Assembly: GCA_038850735.1 (NCBI GenBank)
Contig: JAWCLO010000001.1
Coordinates: 204,138-268,137, forward strand
Direction: 5' to 3'
From: Methanomassiliicoccales archaeon
Lineage (GTDB): Archaea; Thermoplasmatota; Thermoplasmata; Methanomassiliicoccales; JACIVX01
DNA length: 64,000 nt
Numbering within the stretch: position 1 is the stretch's first letter; each line of letters starts with the position of its first letter. Both the position numbers and the translations under genes were made by a program. Of the stretch, positions 9,073 through 18,353 are shown in pieces. The notes below the pieces were generated by a model. The model was not told the DNA's origin. It did not search any database and saw only the letters and a program-made list of their open reading frames with translations.

Positions 9073-10653
9073 GTGGAAGTAGAATTTCTAATTTATATTA
9101 TTCCCTTCATCATCCTTGGGAGTTTTCTGGGGATATTTAGTGGGATTGCTCCTGGTATTCATGTAAACACCCTCTGTGCGATCTTAATACAACTGCACCC
9201 TTGGGTTGCCGGCTTTATCAATGAAATGAAATGGATACCGGATAACGAAATTACTCCTGTCCTCATCTCTTCCATGATCATATCTGCTGCAGTAGTTCAC
9301 TCATTTCTTGATATAATACCATCGATTTTCTTCGGCGCGCCAGGAGATCCCGATTGCCTTTCTGTTCTCCCGGGACATAGACTGCTGCTTTCAGGAAAGG
9401 GAATTGAGGCTTTATATTGCGCAGCCAAAGGAGGACTCATCGGCACTTTCCTTGCCATTCTTCTAGCTTACCCACTTTATCTTTTGATGGGGGAGCCATT
9501 AAAGGTATATGAGCATTTCAAACCGATAATACCTTTTTTTCTAATTTCTGTCATAGCGCTTCTTGTCCTGTCAGAAAAAGATGAAAAAGGTAGTTCCGCA
9601 ATAATCGACGTACGCTCTGGCTCTATTGATTACAACCCATGCACCATTTACATTAATAAGGTAATTCCGAGCGATAATAGTGATGTCTTGGTCTCTGGAA
9701 GAATTTTGAAAAAGAATTTAAGGAGTTATATGTTGCACACTCCCTTTGGCTATTGGGAAATAATTCCCACACGTGGTATCAATGAAGGTTTTGCGACTCT
9801 TAAGGGCAGATGGAAATTCAAAAGGCATTATGCAAAAAAGAAATTGATAGCCTTCATCCTCTTTCTTTCGTCGGGCATTCTTGGATATGTTGTTATGAAT
9901 GGTAACTTGCCAACTTATCCATTATTCCCATATGGAGGTATGGACCTCTTGTTCCCTCTTCTAAGTGGTCTTTTTGGAGTTCCATCGCTGATTCTCTCAT
10001 TAGGTCGCTCTACAATTCCTCAGCAAGATTACATATGCAGAAAAGAAGAGGTGAGCTATGGCTCCGCTACGAAAGGCGCGGTCATCGGCATAATAGTTGG
10101 TTGGATTCCTGGTATTACGCCAACGACAGGAGCAGTGCTCGCAAACCTAGTTCGCCGGAAGAAAAGAAATGACGTGCTTCTTTCTTCAAGGGAATTTATC
10201 ACAATGGTTTCTGCATTGGGAACATCAGCCACACTCTTCAATCTTGTTGCATTATTCTCTATAGGAAAGGGAAGAAGCGGGGTTATGCTCGCTATCGAAG
10301 AAATCCTCCAATTTGACTCTAGTCCTCTTCCTGCAATTAATTCCTTTCAGATTTTTCTGCTACTATTGTTCTCAGGATTCGTTTCATCTGCGATTGGTTT
10401 TGTATCGACATTGATCTTTGGAAAGCTCATCACAAGAAAGTTTGAAAAAATAGACTTGGATAAAACTAATAAATTGATTCTCATCCTGATTGTTCTCCTT
10501 GTCGTACTATTGACTGGCCTGAACGGTGCTCTAGTACTCGCAACGGCAACTTGTCTGGGACTACTAGCACCTTTGCTCAATATCAGGAGAGTCCAGCTGA
10601 CGGGGTGCCTTTTATTACCTATTACGATTTTCTTTGTCGATATGAGTATTTAA
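9073..10653 (+). CDS. TctA/DUF112-family membrane permease
   Basis: This 526-residue protein belongs to the DUF112/TctA (COG1784) group, the large membrane subunit of tripartite tricarboxylate-type carriers or its archaeal stand-alone relatives. Two glycine/proline signatures typical of the inverted repeat are visible: GIFSGIAPGIHVNTL near residue 20 and GIIVGWIPGITPTTGA near residue 340. About ten or more hydrophobic segments are present. The proposed start is GTG at 9073 with weak ribosome-binding signals. No TctB or TctC partner gene is next to it, so substrate and mechanism remain open. Confidence 0.8.
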   Translation: MEVEFLIYIIPFIILGSFLGIFSGIAPGIHVNTLCAILIQLHPWVAGFINEMKWIPDNEITPVLISSMIISAAVVHSFLDIIPSIFFGAPGDPDCLSVLPGHRLLLSGKGIEALYCAAKGGLIGTFLAILLAYPLYLLMGEPLKVYEHFKPIIPFFLISVIALLVLSEKDEKGSSAIIDVRSGSIDYNPCTIYINKVIPSDNSDVLVSGRILKKNLRSYMLHTPFGYWEIIPTRGINEGFATLKGRWKFKRHYAKKKLIAFILFLSSGILGYVVMNGNLPTYPLFPYGGMDLLFPLLSGLFGVPSLILSLGRSTIPQQDYICRKEEVSYGSATKGAVIGIIVGWIPGITPTTGAVLANLVRRKKRNDVLLSSREFITMVSALGTSATLFNLVALFSIGKGRSGVMLAIEEILQFDSSPLPAINSFQIFLLLLFSGFVSSAIGFVSTLIFGKLITRKFEKIDLDKTNKLILILIVLLVVLLTGLNGALVLATATCLGLLAPLLNIRRVQLTGCLLLPITIFFVDMSI

Positions 10654-10690
10654 GCAGAAAAATTGGTTGCTTGGCTAGAAAATATGACAA

Positions 10691-11503
10691 TCAATACTGA
10701 GAAAGCATCATTGCCATCTTCATCTCACACACATGGTTTGCGATGCTTCGTAGAGCTTCCTCGGTGTCATCATTGCTGGTGTATATTTCTATTATATGGG
10801 AGCCTTCAACCACACCTTCTGCACCTGAAAGAACTGCCATTCTCGCTTGTTGAGGATTCGATACTCCAAAACCCAAAAGGACGGGTAAGTTAGTATGACT
10901 TTTGATCAATTTTAGGAACGTGAATGCACTCCTTGGGAATCTCCTCTTTGGTCCAGTTACGCCGGGCACGGACACCATATAAATGAAACCTGAGCTCGCA
11001 TGAACAATCTCAGCAATGCGATCCATTGAGGACGAGGACGAAACGATCCTTATCATTTCAAGACCGACACTCTTTGCAATGTCGTCGATAACAACTGATT
11101 CCTCCAGTGGAAGGTCGACTATCAGGAGCCCGTCAGTTCCAGCAGAGAATACAGATTCACAGAATCTTTGAATTCCGTATCGAAAAATCGGGTTCATGTA
11201 ACTCATTACGATTATCGGCCTGTCTTCAGCTACTCCCCTCAGTCTATTCACAAGCTGGAAAAGATGGTCCGTTTTGAATCCTCTTGACAATGATCTTTTC
11301 ATTGCACCCTGTATGATCGGTCCGTCGGCTATTGGATCGGAAAACGGTATTCCGATTTCGATCATGTCGGCACCAGCCTCGATTAAAGTTTTTCCAAGGC
11401 GCTCCGAGAAGGACAAAGATGGGTCACCAGCACAAATATAAGGAACAAATGCACCAGATCCCCGATGTTTGAGAACACTGAAAAGAGATGAGATCCTGCT
11501 CAT
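10691..11503 (-). CDS. trpA: Tryptophan synthase alpha chain
   Basis: TrpA cleaves indole-3-glycerol phosphate to indole and glyceraldehyde-3-phosphate and passes indole to TrpB. The 270 residues are full length. The catalytic Glu lies in [11 protein letters not shown] and the catalytic Asp in [10 protein letters not shown]. The phosphate-binding tail carries [10 protein letters not shown] and AEGVVEGS. It is the last gene of the trp operon, and its start overlaps the trpB stop by four bases. Confidence 0.97.
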   Translation of the reverse strand: MSRISSLFSVLKHRGSGAFVPYICAGDPSLSFSERLGKTLIEAGADMIEIGIPFSDPIADGPIIQGAMKRSLSRGFKTDHLFQLVNRLRGVAEDRPIIVMSYMNPIFRYGIQRFCESVFSAGTDGLLIVDLPLEESVVIDDIAKSVGLEMIRIVSSSSSMDRIAEIVHASSGFIYMVSVPGVTGPKRRFPRSAFTFLKLIKSHTNLPVLLGFGVSNPQQARMAVLSGAEGVVEGSHIIEIYTSNDDTEEALRSIANHVCEMKMAMMLSQY

Positions 11504-12675
11504 GCAAACCCTTCCTCTCCTGCGACGTGGGCCACGTCTTTGTCACCTCTTCCTGAAAGATTGACAATTATAATTCGATCCTTTGGCAGATTTCTTGAGA
11601 GACGACTTGCAAAGGCAATAGCGTGAGCGCTCTCCAGTGCTGGAATTATGCCTTCCAATTTCGACAGCAATCGAAATCCCTCCAATGCCTCTTGATCCTC
11701 AATGGAAACGTAATTAACTCTCCCAATTGACTTCAAATACGCATGTTCAGGTCCTACGCCTGGGTAATCCAAGCCAGCAGCGATTGAGTGCGTCTCTTTG
11801 ATCTGACCATCTTCATCTTGGAGGATCATTGTGCGGGCTCCGTGCAAAATTCCTTCGACGCCAGCAGTGAGACTCGATGCGTGCATTCCCGACAATATTC
11901 CCTTTCCGCCTGCTTCGACGCCGAACATCTTTACAGAAGTGTCTGATAAAAAAGGATGGAAAAGCCCAATAGCATTGCTTCCTCCCCCTACGCACGCAAT
12001 GAGCATGTCGGGCAACTTGCCAGCATGTTGCATTATCTGCATTTTTGCCTCTCTTCCTATCACAGACTGAAAATTACGAACGATCAAGGGATAGGGATGC
12101 GGGCCAACTACGCTACCTATAATATAATGTGTGTAATCGCTTGATGCGGTGAAATCCCGCATCGCCTCATTAATGGCATCCTTGAGCGTTCTTGATCCTG
12201 ATCTCACAACATTTATTCTCGCGCCAAGCAGCTTCATTCTAAAACAATTGAGCTTCTGTCTTTCGACATCAGTTTCGCCCATATAAATCTCGCATTTCAA
12301 TCCAAGAAGTGCACACGCGGTTGCAACCGCTACCCCATGCTGGCCTGCACCAGTCTCCGCAATAATTCTCTCCTTACCCATCCATTTTGCAAGCAGTGCC
12401 TGACCCAGAGCATTATTAATCTTATGAGATCCTGTGTGTGCCAGATCCTCACGCTTCAAAAATATCTTAGAACCGCATTTTTCTGAAAATCTCTTGGCAA
12501 AGTAAAGTGGGGTTGGTCTTCCTGCGTACTCGCTCAAAAGAGTATCCAGCTCATCCTTAAAAGCACTTTCATTTCTTATGCGATTATATTGGCACTCGAG
12601 TTCTTTCAGAGCGTGTATAAGAATTTCTGGAACATAAGTTCCACCAAATCGCCCAAAATAAGGCGATTCTAACAG
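11500..12675 (-). CDS. trpB: Tryptophan synthase beta chain
   Basis: TrpB is the PLP enzyme that joins indole and serine to give tryptophan. The PLP lysine is in [12 protein letters not shown], and the glycine-rich phosphate cup GGGSNAIG and the SGRGDKD tail are present. The first canonical start (TTG at 12537) would leave 345 residues and remove the conserved N-terminus. The frame upstream encodes [16 protein letters not shown], the family's own N-terminus, and is closed by a TAG at 12679-12681. The only plausible start is CTG at 12675, six bases after GGAGGTG, which gives 391 residues, the normal length. The start lies inside the end of trpF. Confidence 0.95.
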   Translation of the reverse strand: MLESPYFGRFGGTYVPEILIHALKELECQYNRIRNESAFKDELDTLLSEYAGRPTPLYFAKRFSEKCGSKIFLKREDLAHTGSHKINNALGQALLAKWMGKERIIAETGAGQHGVAVATACALLGLKCEIYMGETDVERQKLNCFRMKLLGARINVVRSGSRTLKDAINEAMRDFTASSDYTHYIIGSVVGPHPYPLIVRNFQSVIGREAKMQIMQHAGKLPDMLIACVGGGSNAIGLFHPFLSDTSVKMFGVEAGGKGILSGMHASSLTAGVEGILHGARTMILQDEDGQIKETHSIAAGLDYPGVGPEHAYLKSIGRVNYVSIEDQEALEGFRLLSKLEGIIPALESAHAIAFASRLSRNLPKDRIIIVNLSGRGDKDVAHVAGEEGFA

Positions 12676-13259
12676 GATCTACACCTCCTAATAAACTCCG
12701 AGACCAAGGTTTGATCTTTTCGACCAACAGATTTTTCGACGCCAGAGGACACATCAACAGCGTAAGGTCTCATGGATCTCACGAGATCTACATTCTCGAT
12801 GCCAAGTCCCCCAGCAATTATAGCCCTGCGACATAGTTTCAAAGGTATCGCGCTGTAGTCGTGAGCCCTGCCCGACCCAGGAACTGGACTATCGAACAAA
12901 AGCGCATCTGCAACTTCCAAAAATTCATAGATTTCCTCATCGGTCGGCTTCACTGCCCGAATAACTGCTATGCCATGAGATCTGATGCTTTCGATCTCTT
13001 CACAATCGAGGTTGTAGAGTTGGATAACATCGACGTTCGCAGCCTTGACGAATTTTATCGCCTCTTCAGTGTCTGCAGGAGAACAAACTAAAACTTTTTT
13101 TGTAAATGGCCCAACAGTTGATACAATTTCGCGAATGCACCTGAGAGAGAGACTTCTTATAGAGCTAGGAAAGTGAACGAAGCCGAGAGCGTCCGCCCCA
13201 AGATCTTCGCACATGATTGCATCAGACGCATTAGTTATACCACAGATCTTGATTTTCAA
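12669..13259 (-). CDS. trpF: Phosphoribosylanthranilate isomerase
   Basis: TrpF isomerises phosphoribosylanthranilate to CdRP, the third step of tryptophan synthesis. The 196-residue protein begins with [13 protein letters not shown], which holds the catalytic Cys, and has [22 protein letters not shown] and the phosphate-binding AGGLGIENV; the catalytic Asp is in VDVSSGVE. It overlaps the upstream trpDC stop by four bases and contains the ribosome-binding site and start of trpB in its last codons. It is a separate gene here, not fused to trpC. Confidence 0.95.
   Translation of the reverse strand: MKIKICGITNASDAIMCEDLGADALGFVHFPSSIRSLSLRCIREIVSTVGPFTKKVLVCSPADTEEAIKFVKAANVDVIQLYNLDCEEIESIRSHGIAVIRAVKPTDEEIYEFLEVADALLFDSPVPGSGRAHDYSAIPLKLCRRAIIAGGLGIENVDLVRSMRPYAVDVSSGVEKSVGRKDQTLVSEFIRRCRSC
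12682..12688 (-). promoter_or_regulatory. Shine-Dalgarno site that fixes the trpB CTG start
   Basis: GGAGGTG on the minus strand, inside the 3' end of trpF, is followed by six bases and then CTG at 12675. It is a near-perfect match to the archaeal anti-Shine-Dalgarno. No ATG, GTG or TTG lies in the trpB frame between it and codon 47. Confidence 0.75.
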
Positions 13260-15241
13260 CGTCTAATCCTCCTCGCCTTTGCAATGATTTTTTGTACTTC
13301 ATTCACGGGATTTACGGAAGTGAGGATAAAGGAGCCCACGAGCACTGCATCAAACCCCGCTAACATCATCAAATCATTAGCATGAGTCACACCGCTCTCC
13401 GCTATCAGGATCTTGTCATGAGGAATGAGATCTTTGATTTTGCTGAGAACGGAGAGATCGGTTTCCAATGTTCGCAAGTCTCTTGAGTTGATCCCAATGA
13501 GTTTGAGCTGACAAAAATTGGAACAGGAGGAGACTTTATCAACATCTTTGCGGTCATGCACTTCGACCAAAGGTTCGATGCCGAGATTAATGCTTTCATC
13601 AATCATTTCCTCCAATGCTTCGCGATTCAGCAATTTCGAAATTATCAATACCGAATCAGCGCCTACGTTTGCGGCCGTTCCAATCTGTTCTTTTGACACG
13701 ACAAAATCCTTATAGATCAGCGGTAGCTTGACTTTATTGCGAAAGAACTCGAAAAGCTGCAAACTCCCTGCAAAAAAATGCTCCTCAACAACGACGGACA
13801 TTCCCTGCAACCCTAGTGATTGGTATGAGCTCGCAATTAAAGATGGTGGAGGCGGAACGTACATCTCCCGAGCGGAAGGGATGCGGTTCTTAAACTCACC
13901 TATTATAGCAAGACCGGGTGCGTTGGTTATAGATTCAGATAGTTTCTTTGAACTTCGCGAAAGACGATCGTGTTCACCTGCAGGAAAAGCAGGATCTTCA
14001 GAAGTGATCTTCAGCATTTTCTTAAGCGCAATAATAGTTAAGGCATTCGTTTCGTTGAGTATATCCCCGTCGAGATTGCCTAATAGCTCCCGACCTTTTT
14101 CTTTCGTCTTTATTCTTTCAATCAATAGATCGGCAATCTCTCTATATCTTGATGACAGTTCTCTGAGGTAGATACGTGATCTCTCCATTAAAGTAGAAAC
14201 GCTTATGCGAAGCTGCCGCTCTGCTTCAAGCTCATTAGCAAGATGATATAAATTCCTCAGCGATTGCAGAGATTTTCCGCTTTCAACTGCTTTCTTAGCG
14301 ATGCAAACACCGTCTTCGATACTTTCAGCACGATTTGCCGCATAAATCGCTGCACCTGCATTGAGCAAGACGAGATCGAGTTTTGGACCTCGATGTCCAT
14401 GAAGTGCCGAGAGCAAGATCCTTGCATTGTCAAATGCGTCCCCACCGGCAGTCTCTCGTGGATCGACGCGATCCATTCCAAACATTTCTGGTTCAATCAC
14501 ATATTCGAATATTCTATCTTGGTTCAGTTCCACGATCATCGTTTCGCCAGTGTTGGTTATTTCATCAAGACCAGAACCATGAGCAACTAATGCGTGTTCA
14601 ACGCCTAAAGATTTGAGCAATCTGGCCATCCGAGCAGCGATATGGGGATCATATACACCGAGCAAACGGTAACGAGCATTAACGGGACTTGCAAGGGGTC
14701 CGAGAAGATTAAAGAATGACCGAACCCCGAGCTCCTTTCTTATGGGACTGACTTTTTTCATAAGGGGATGAAATTTTGGCGCATACAAGAATCCAATTCC
14801 TGCATCAAAGAGACATCTCTCAACGTCAGGGGGATCCATGTCATAGGGAATTCCTATTGCACCAAGAACATCTGCAGAGCCACACACGCCCGAAACGGAA
14901 TTATTGCTGTGCTTCGCCACAGGTATGCCGCAAGATGCAACAACGATCGAGGCGACCGTACTTATGTTGAACGTTCCTAAACCATCACCGCCTGTTCCGC
15001 AGAGATCGATGGTTCCATTGGGTGAAGCTATCTTAATGACATTTTCCATCATCTCTGAAACAAAACCCAATAGTTCCTCCTCTCTTGCGCCCTTCATTTC
15101 CAGTCCCATAATCAGAGCTCCAATTTGACCAGGCGTCACTCTGCCAAATAATATGTCATGCATTATAGACTTTGATTGCTGGTACGTGAGATCTTGGCCA
15201 CTAATCACCTGTTTAATTGCATCTCGAATCATTTTCTGCAC
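13256..15241 (-). CDS. trpDC: Fused anthranilate phosphoribosyltransferase / indole-3-glycerol-phosphate synthase
   Basis: One 661-residue frame holds two enzymes. Residues 1 to about 338 are TrpD: the PRPP loop CGTGGDGLGTFNIST is at 81-95, KHSNNSVSGVCGSADVL at 110-126 and the RKELGVRSFFNLLGPL region at 168-183. Residues from about 345 to 661 are TrpC: GEFK (448-451), LPLIYKDF, PLVEVHD, GINSRDL and AESGV supply the Glu, Lys, Lys, Glu, Asn and Ser expected at the active site. The usual S-P-S after the first Lys is I-P-S here. The linker and TrpC N-terminus (about 340-440) are helical and charged. The fusion makes two non-consecutive steps (2 and 4), with TrpF supplying step 3 from the next gene. 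Confidence 0.95.
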   Translation of the reverse strand: MQKMIRDAIKQVISGQDLTYQQSKSIMHDILFGRVTPGQIGALIMGLEMKGAREEELLGFVSEMMENVIKIASPNGTIDLCGTGGDGLGTFNISTVASIVVASCGIPVAKHSNNSVSGVCGSADVLGAIGIPYDMDPPDVERCLFDAGIGFLYAPKFHPLMKKVSPIRKELGVRSFFNLLGPLASPVNARYRLLGVYDPHIAARMARLLKSLGVEHALVAHGSGLDEITNTGETMIVELNQDRIFEYVIEPEMFGMDRVDPRETAGGDAFDNARILLSALHGHRGPKLDLVLLNAGAAIYAANRAESIEDGVCIAKKAVESGKSLQSLRNLYHLANELEAERQLRISVSTLMERSRIYLRELSSRYREIADLLIERIKTKEKGRELLGNLDGDILNETNALTIIALKKMLKITSEDPAFPAGEHDRLSRSSKKLSESITNAPGLAIIGEFKNRIPSAREMYVPPPPSLIASSYQSLGLQGMSVVVEEHFFAGSLQLFEFFRNKVKLPLIYKDFVVSKEQIGTAANVGADSVLIISKLLNREALEEMIDESINLGIEPLVEVHDRKDVDKVSSCSNFCQLKLIGINSRDLRTLETDLSVLSKIKDLIPHDKILIAESGVTHANDLMMLAGFDAVLVGSFILTSVNPVNEVQKIIAKARRIRR

Positions 15242-15813
15242 ATCCGCAAGAAATTCGAGAATATTTGACGTCCAAAAGAAGTCAATATGGATTCTGGATG
15301 AAATTGAAGTCCAAACATCGGTCTGTCTAAAACTTCAAGGGCCATTATTTCCTGGGCTTCACTTACGGCAATGACTTGCAACGAGTCTGGCAACGTATCG
15401 GGATCGACAACTAAGGAATGATATCGAGTTGCCTTGAATGACCGAGGAATGCCATCGAAAATGGAAGAACCAAAATGACGGATTTCTGAAAGCTTACCAT
15501 GAACGGGCAATTTTCCTTTGACGATTTCGGCACCATGTAGATATGCAATTACCTGATGACCCAAACAAATGCCGAGCAAAGGTAAAGCGATTCCTGAATT
15601 TGCAACGATTTTCAGGCTTCCTTTTGATTCTCTTGGATGACCTGGACCTGGAGATATAATGATGCCATCGAAATCTTCGATGCGTTCCTCTAACCCCAAC
15701 ACATCATTTCTCAAAACAACAACATTTGCGCCCAATTCGCTCATATACTGGGTGATATTGTATACAAATGAGTCATAATTGTCAACAACGAGAATCCTTA
15801 CCATATTATGCAC
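15229..15813 (-). CDS. trpG: Anthranilate synthase glutaminase subunit
   Basis: TrpG supplies ammonia from glutamine to TrpE. The 194-residue class I amidotransferase has YDSFVYNI at the N-terminus, the oxyanion stretch SPGPGHP, the nucleophile Cys in LGICLGHQ and the His/Glu pair in LQFHPES. It may start at the first ATG (15813) or the ATG at 15804. It overlaps trpE by eight bases and trpDC by thirteen, consistent with translational coupling. Confidence 0.96.
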   Translation of the reverse strand: MHNMVRILVVDNYDSFVYNITQYMSELGANVVVLRNDVLGLEERIEDFDGIIISPGPGHPRESKGSLKIVANSGIALPLLGICLGHQVIAYLHGAEIVKGKLPVHGKLSEIRHFGSSIFDGIPRSFKATRYHSLVVDPDTLPDSLQVIAVSEAQEIMALEVLDRPMFGLQFHPESILTSFGRQIFSNFLRMCRK

Positions 15814-17119
15814 GCTCCCTTTGTGAAATCGAGGAAATTGCCGTGATCATCGCTTTCATTTTCTGTTCTGTTTCATGATATTCTAAGGTTGGAATCGAAT
15901 CTGCAACGATTCCAGCTCCTGCCTGAATTCTTGCCTTCCCATCTGAGACAACGATCGACCTTATAGTAATGGCAAAGTCCATGCAACCATTGAAATCAAA
16001 ATAACCCACCGCACCAGCATACGGTCCCCTTGGCACTCTTTCAAGTTCAGATATTATTTCCATCGCGCGGATCTTTGGAGCTCCTGTTACGGTGCCTGCT
16101 GGAAAACAGCTCTTCAACACGTCAAATGCGTCGCAGTCATCTCTCAATTCGCTCTCAATATTCGAAACGATATGCTGGACGTGCGAATATTTTTCAATTT
16201 CCAAGAGTTCGGTCGCTTTCACAGTTCCAGGCTTGGAGACCTTTCCAAGATCGTTTCGCGCTAGATCAACAAGCATAATGTGTTCCGATCTCTCTTTTTC
16301 ATCCAGCAGCATTTCAATCTTGAGTTTCTCGTCCTCTTCCCTATCAGGATCTCTCCGACGTGTGCCAGCGATCGGCCTCGTAGTGAGTTTTTTACCCTCC
16401 ATCCTCACGAGCATTTCCGGCGAAGAACCTATCAATTTGATCCCTTTGAAGTCGATGAGAAATAAATATGGGGAGGGGTTTATCTTCCGCAGTGCGAGAT
16501 ACATCGATAAAGAATCGCCTTCAAAATCAAACTCAATCCTTCGTGAAATAACGACCTGGAATATATCTCCTTGCACTATGTATTCCTTGGCTTTATGAAC
16601 AATTTCCTCGTAAATTTGCTGGTTGGGTTCTGAGACAACTGTGCCCAGTCTAACTGGTGCGAGACTACATGTTTCAGCCGCCTTCGCACATTCATGCAAT
16701 TCATGCAGTGAACCATATGAAATGAAAAATGTTCGATTGTGCAAGTGGTCGATGCAAACGAGATGCGTTGGTATCAAGAAGTACGCTTCAGGTGCATCAT
16801 ACTCGTTTCCCTGTTTAAAGCCTTTGATATTTTCAAAATGCCTTGCGAATTCGTAGGAAAAATATCCGACTGCTCCACCTGAATATGGTGCGAGCTGCGA
16901 GAGACCACAATCGAACGAGTAAAACCATTTTTTCATGGCTTCATAAGGATCTTTGACATAAAAACATTCATCATCGATCCAGATTCTGTTAGATTTCGAT
17001 TTAAATGTAGAAATCGGACATGCCCCGATAAATGAATACCTAGCAGTCTTCACCGTACCTTCCACTGACTCCAAAATAAAACATTCACCAGGAAAGTGTT
17101 TTCGCATCGATAAGAACAC
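15806..17119 (-). CDS. trpE: Anthranilate synthase component I
   Basis: TrpE converts chorismate and ammonia to anthranilate. The chorismate-binding domain shows SPEMLVRMEGKKLTTRPIAGTRRR in two parts, MLVDLARNDLGKV, FPAGTVTGAPK and IQAGAGIVADS. The LES of FILES is the usual tryptophan feedback site, so allosteric inhibition is likely. The given start is GTG at 17119 (437 residues). The frame stays open upstream to a TGA near 17213 and encodes SVAFQDGIVANPTSV, which looks like the family N-terminus, so the true start is probably further upstream at a rare codon such as CTG at 17170. First gene of the trp operon. Confidence 0.93.
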   Translation of the reverse strand: MFLSMRKHFPGECFILESVEGTVKTARYSFIGACPISTFKSKSNRIWIDDECFYVKDPYEAMKKWFYSFDCGLSQLAPYSGGAVGYFSYEFARHFENIKGFKQGNEYDAPEAYFLIPTHLVCIDHLHNRTFFISYGSLHELHECAKAAETCSLAPVRLGTVVSEPNQQIYEEIVHKAKEYIVQGDIFQVVISRRIEFDFEGDSLSMYLALRKINPSPYLFLIDFKGIKLIGSSPEMLVRMEGKKLTTRPIAGTRRRDPDREEDEKLKIEMLLDEKERSEHIMLVDLARNDLGKVSKPGTVKATELLEIEKYSHVQHIVSNIESELRDDCDAFDVLKSCFPAGTVTGAPKIRAMEIISELERVPRGPYAGAVGYFDFNGCMDFAITIRSIVVSDGKARIQAGAGIVADSIPTLEYHETEQKMKAMITAISSISQRERA

Positions 17120-17259
17120 AGATGTGGGATTAGCAACGATTCCATCCTGAAATGCTACACTTATCTTCAGCGATCGCCCATTTTGTTTCGTACCAAAGGA
17201 AATACCTTCTGTCTTTCATGCTCATTAGTGATAATTAATGACCTATTTGTATCTTTTGT

Positions 17260-17279
17260 GCTTATATTTGTACACTAAT
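17260..17279 (-). promoter_or_regulatory. Probable trp operon promoter with overlapping TGTACA box
   Basis: On the minus strand CAAATATAAG (17261-17270) is a good archaeal TATA box, 90-150 bases upstream of the possible trpE starts. The hexamer TGTACA (17269-17274) overlaps its upstream edge. TGTACA is the TRP box bound by TrpY in Methanothermobacter. A 7-base inverted repeat, ATTAGTG at 17224-17230 and CACTAAT at 17273-17279, brackets the promoter. Use as an operator is inference. Confidence 0.5.
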
Positions 17280-17383
17280 ATTCCCAAATCCATTACAAAT
17301 CAATAAATAAATTTTGCAAATTTTGCAAGCCGCGCATCAATGCTATTATTTGATGAAACGCCGCACTAGCAGATGTGGACGGT

Positions 17384-18303
17384 ATGCTAAGAAATCACAA
17401 GATAAGAAGAAATGGCATTGAAATTAAGCTACAATCTATTTGTTACCCAGACCAGCAAATCTTGACCTCAAATGGAACTTCCCGTGTTAAACATGCTCAT
17501 ACAGACCACCTACCAAAGAGGTTCATATGATCTATGGCGATTTGCACAGAGCTTGCAGCTCGTCTCGCAAGGGTTAGGGCAAAGCAAGTCATTGATATTT
17601 ACAGCGATTGGAGAGTCAAAATTTCAAATTCAGGGCGTGTGCCAGGCGCCTCGATGGTCCTGATAAACAATGAGAAACGCGTGCTCCACACCGGAGATTT
17701 CACCACAAGAAAGAGATTCGAAATCGAATCGGCCAAGCCTATTCATGCAGATATTTTGATAATTGAAGCACCATATGGAACTCCTGGGTTCATTTTTCCG
17801 AAAACCGAAGACGTTGTGCATCAAATTCGGGACTGGGTAGAAGAAACTCTTGCTGATGGTTTTTCAGTGATCTTTTTGCATATTCGCTCGGCAATGCGCA
17901 AGGACTCATATCGATCCTTTGGGCTTATTCGCCCTATGTGCATGAATCAATTGGAGTTATAATGGAAGTCTTAAGAGAGTCCTCTTCTAATTTCTCCTAT
18001 AAAATCAAGAAACCAAGATTCTCTAAAGTGATGATTTATCCTACCAGTTATCTCCGCAGGGACTTTATTAAAAAATACAAAACAAGAAGTATAAATTTGC
18101 CACTGCTTCCGGTGCTGCCGTTGATCCTTTCTTCAAAGTAAGGATGCAACTCGATGCTGCATTTCCACTCTTGGATCACGCTGACTTCGAAGAACTCATT
18201 TCGTTCGCTGAAAAATGCAACTCAACACTTGTGCTTACCCATCATGGGCATGTAAGAAGACTAGCAGGAGAAATCCAAAAAAATAATACGAATCACCTCT
18301 AGA
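17384..18303 (+). pseudogene. Decayed beta-CASP metallo-beta-lactamase exonuclease (COG1236 type)
   Basis: Pieces of an archaeal RNA-processing exonuclease of the metallo-beta-lactamase/beta-CASP fold can be read in order but in different frames. From ATG 17384 the frame reads to KHAHTDHLPKRFI and stops at 17527-17529; this holds the HxHxDH metal motif. The next frame (17534-17880) has LARVRAKQVIDI, GRVPGASM (normally GHxPGS), HTGDFTTRKRFE and EAPYGTPGFIFPKTE. A further shift near 17880 continues with GLISILWAYSPYVHESI. The last frame gives FPLLDHADFEELISF and THHGHVRRLAGEIQ before TAG at 18301. At least three frame changes and the lost glycine-His motif show it is dead, unless the sequence is faulty. 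Confidence 0.8.
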
Positions 18304-18353
18304 CCTCTCATGAAAAAGCATATTTCACTGCTCGATTACTTGTAAACAAGAAA

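Noticed and set aside
11500-12537. trpB starting at TTG 12537
   Set aside because: This would remove the conserved N-terminal segment with [11 protein letters not shown], which is encoded in frame just upstream.
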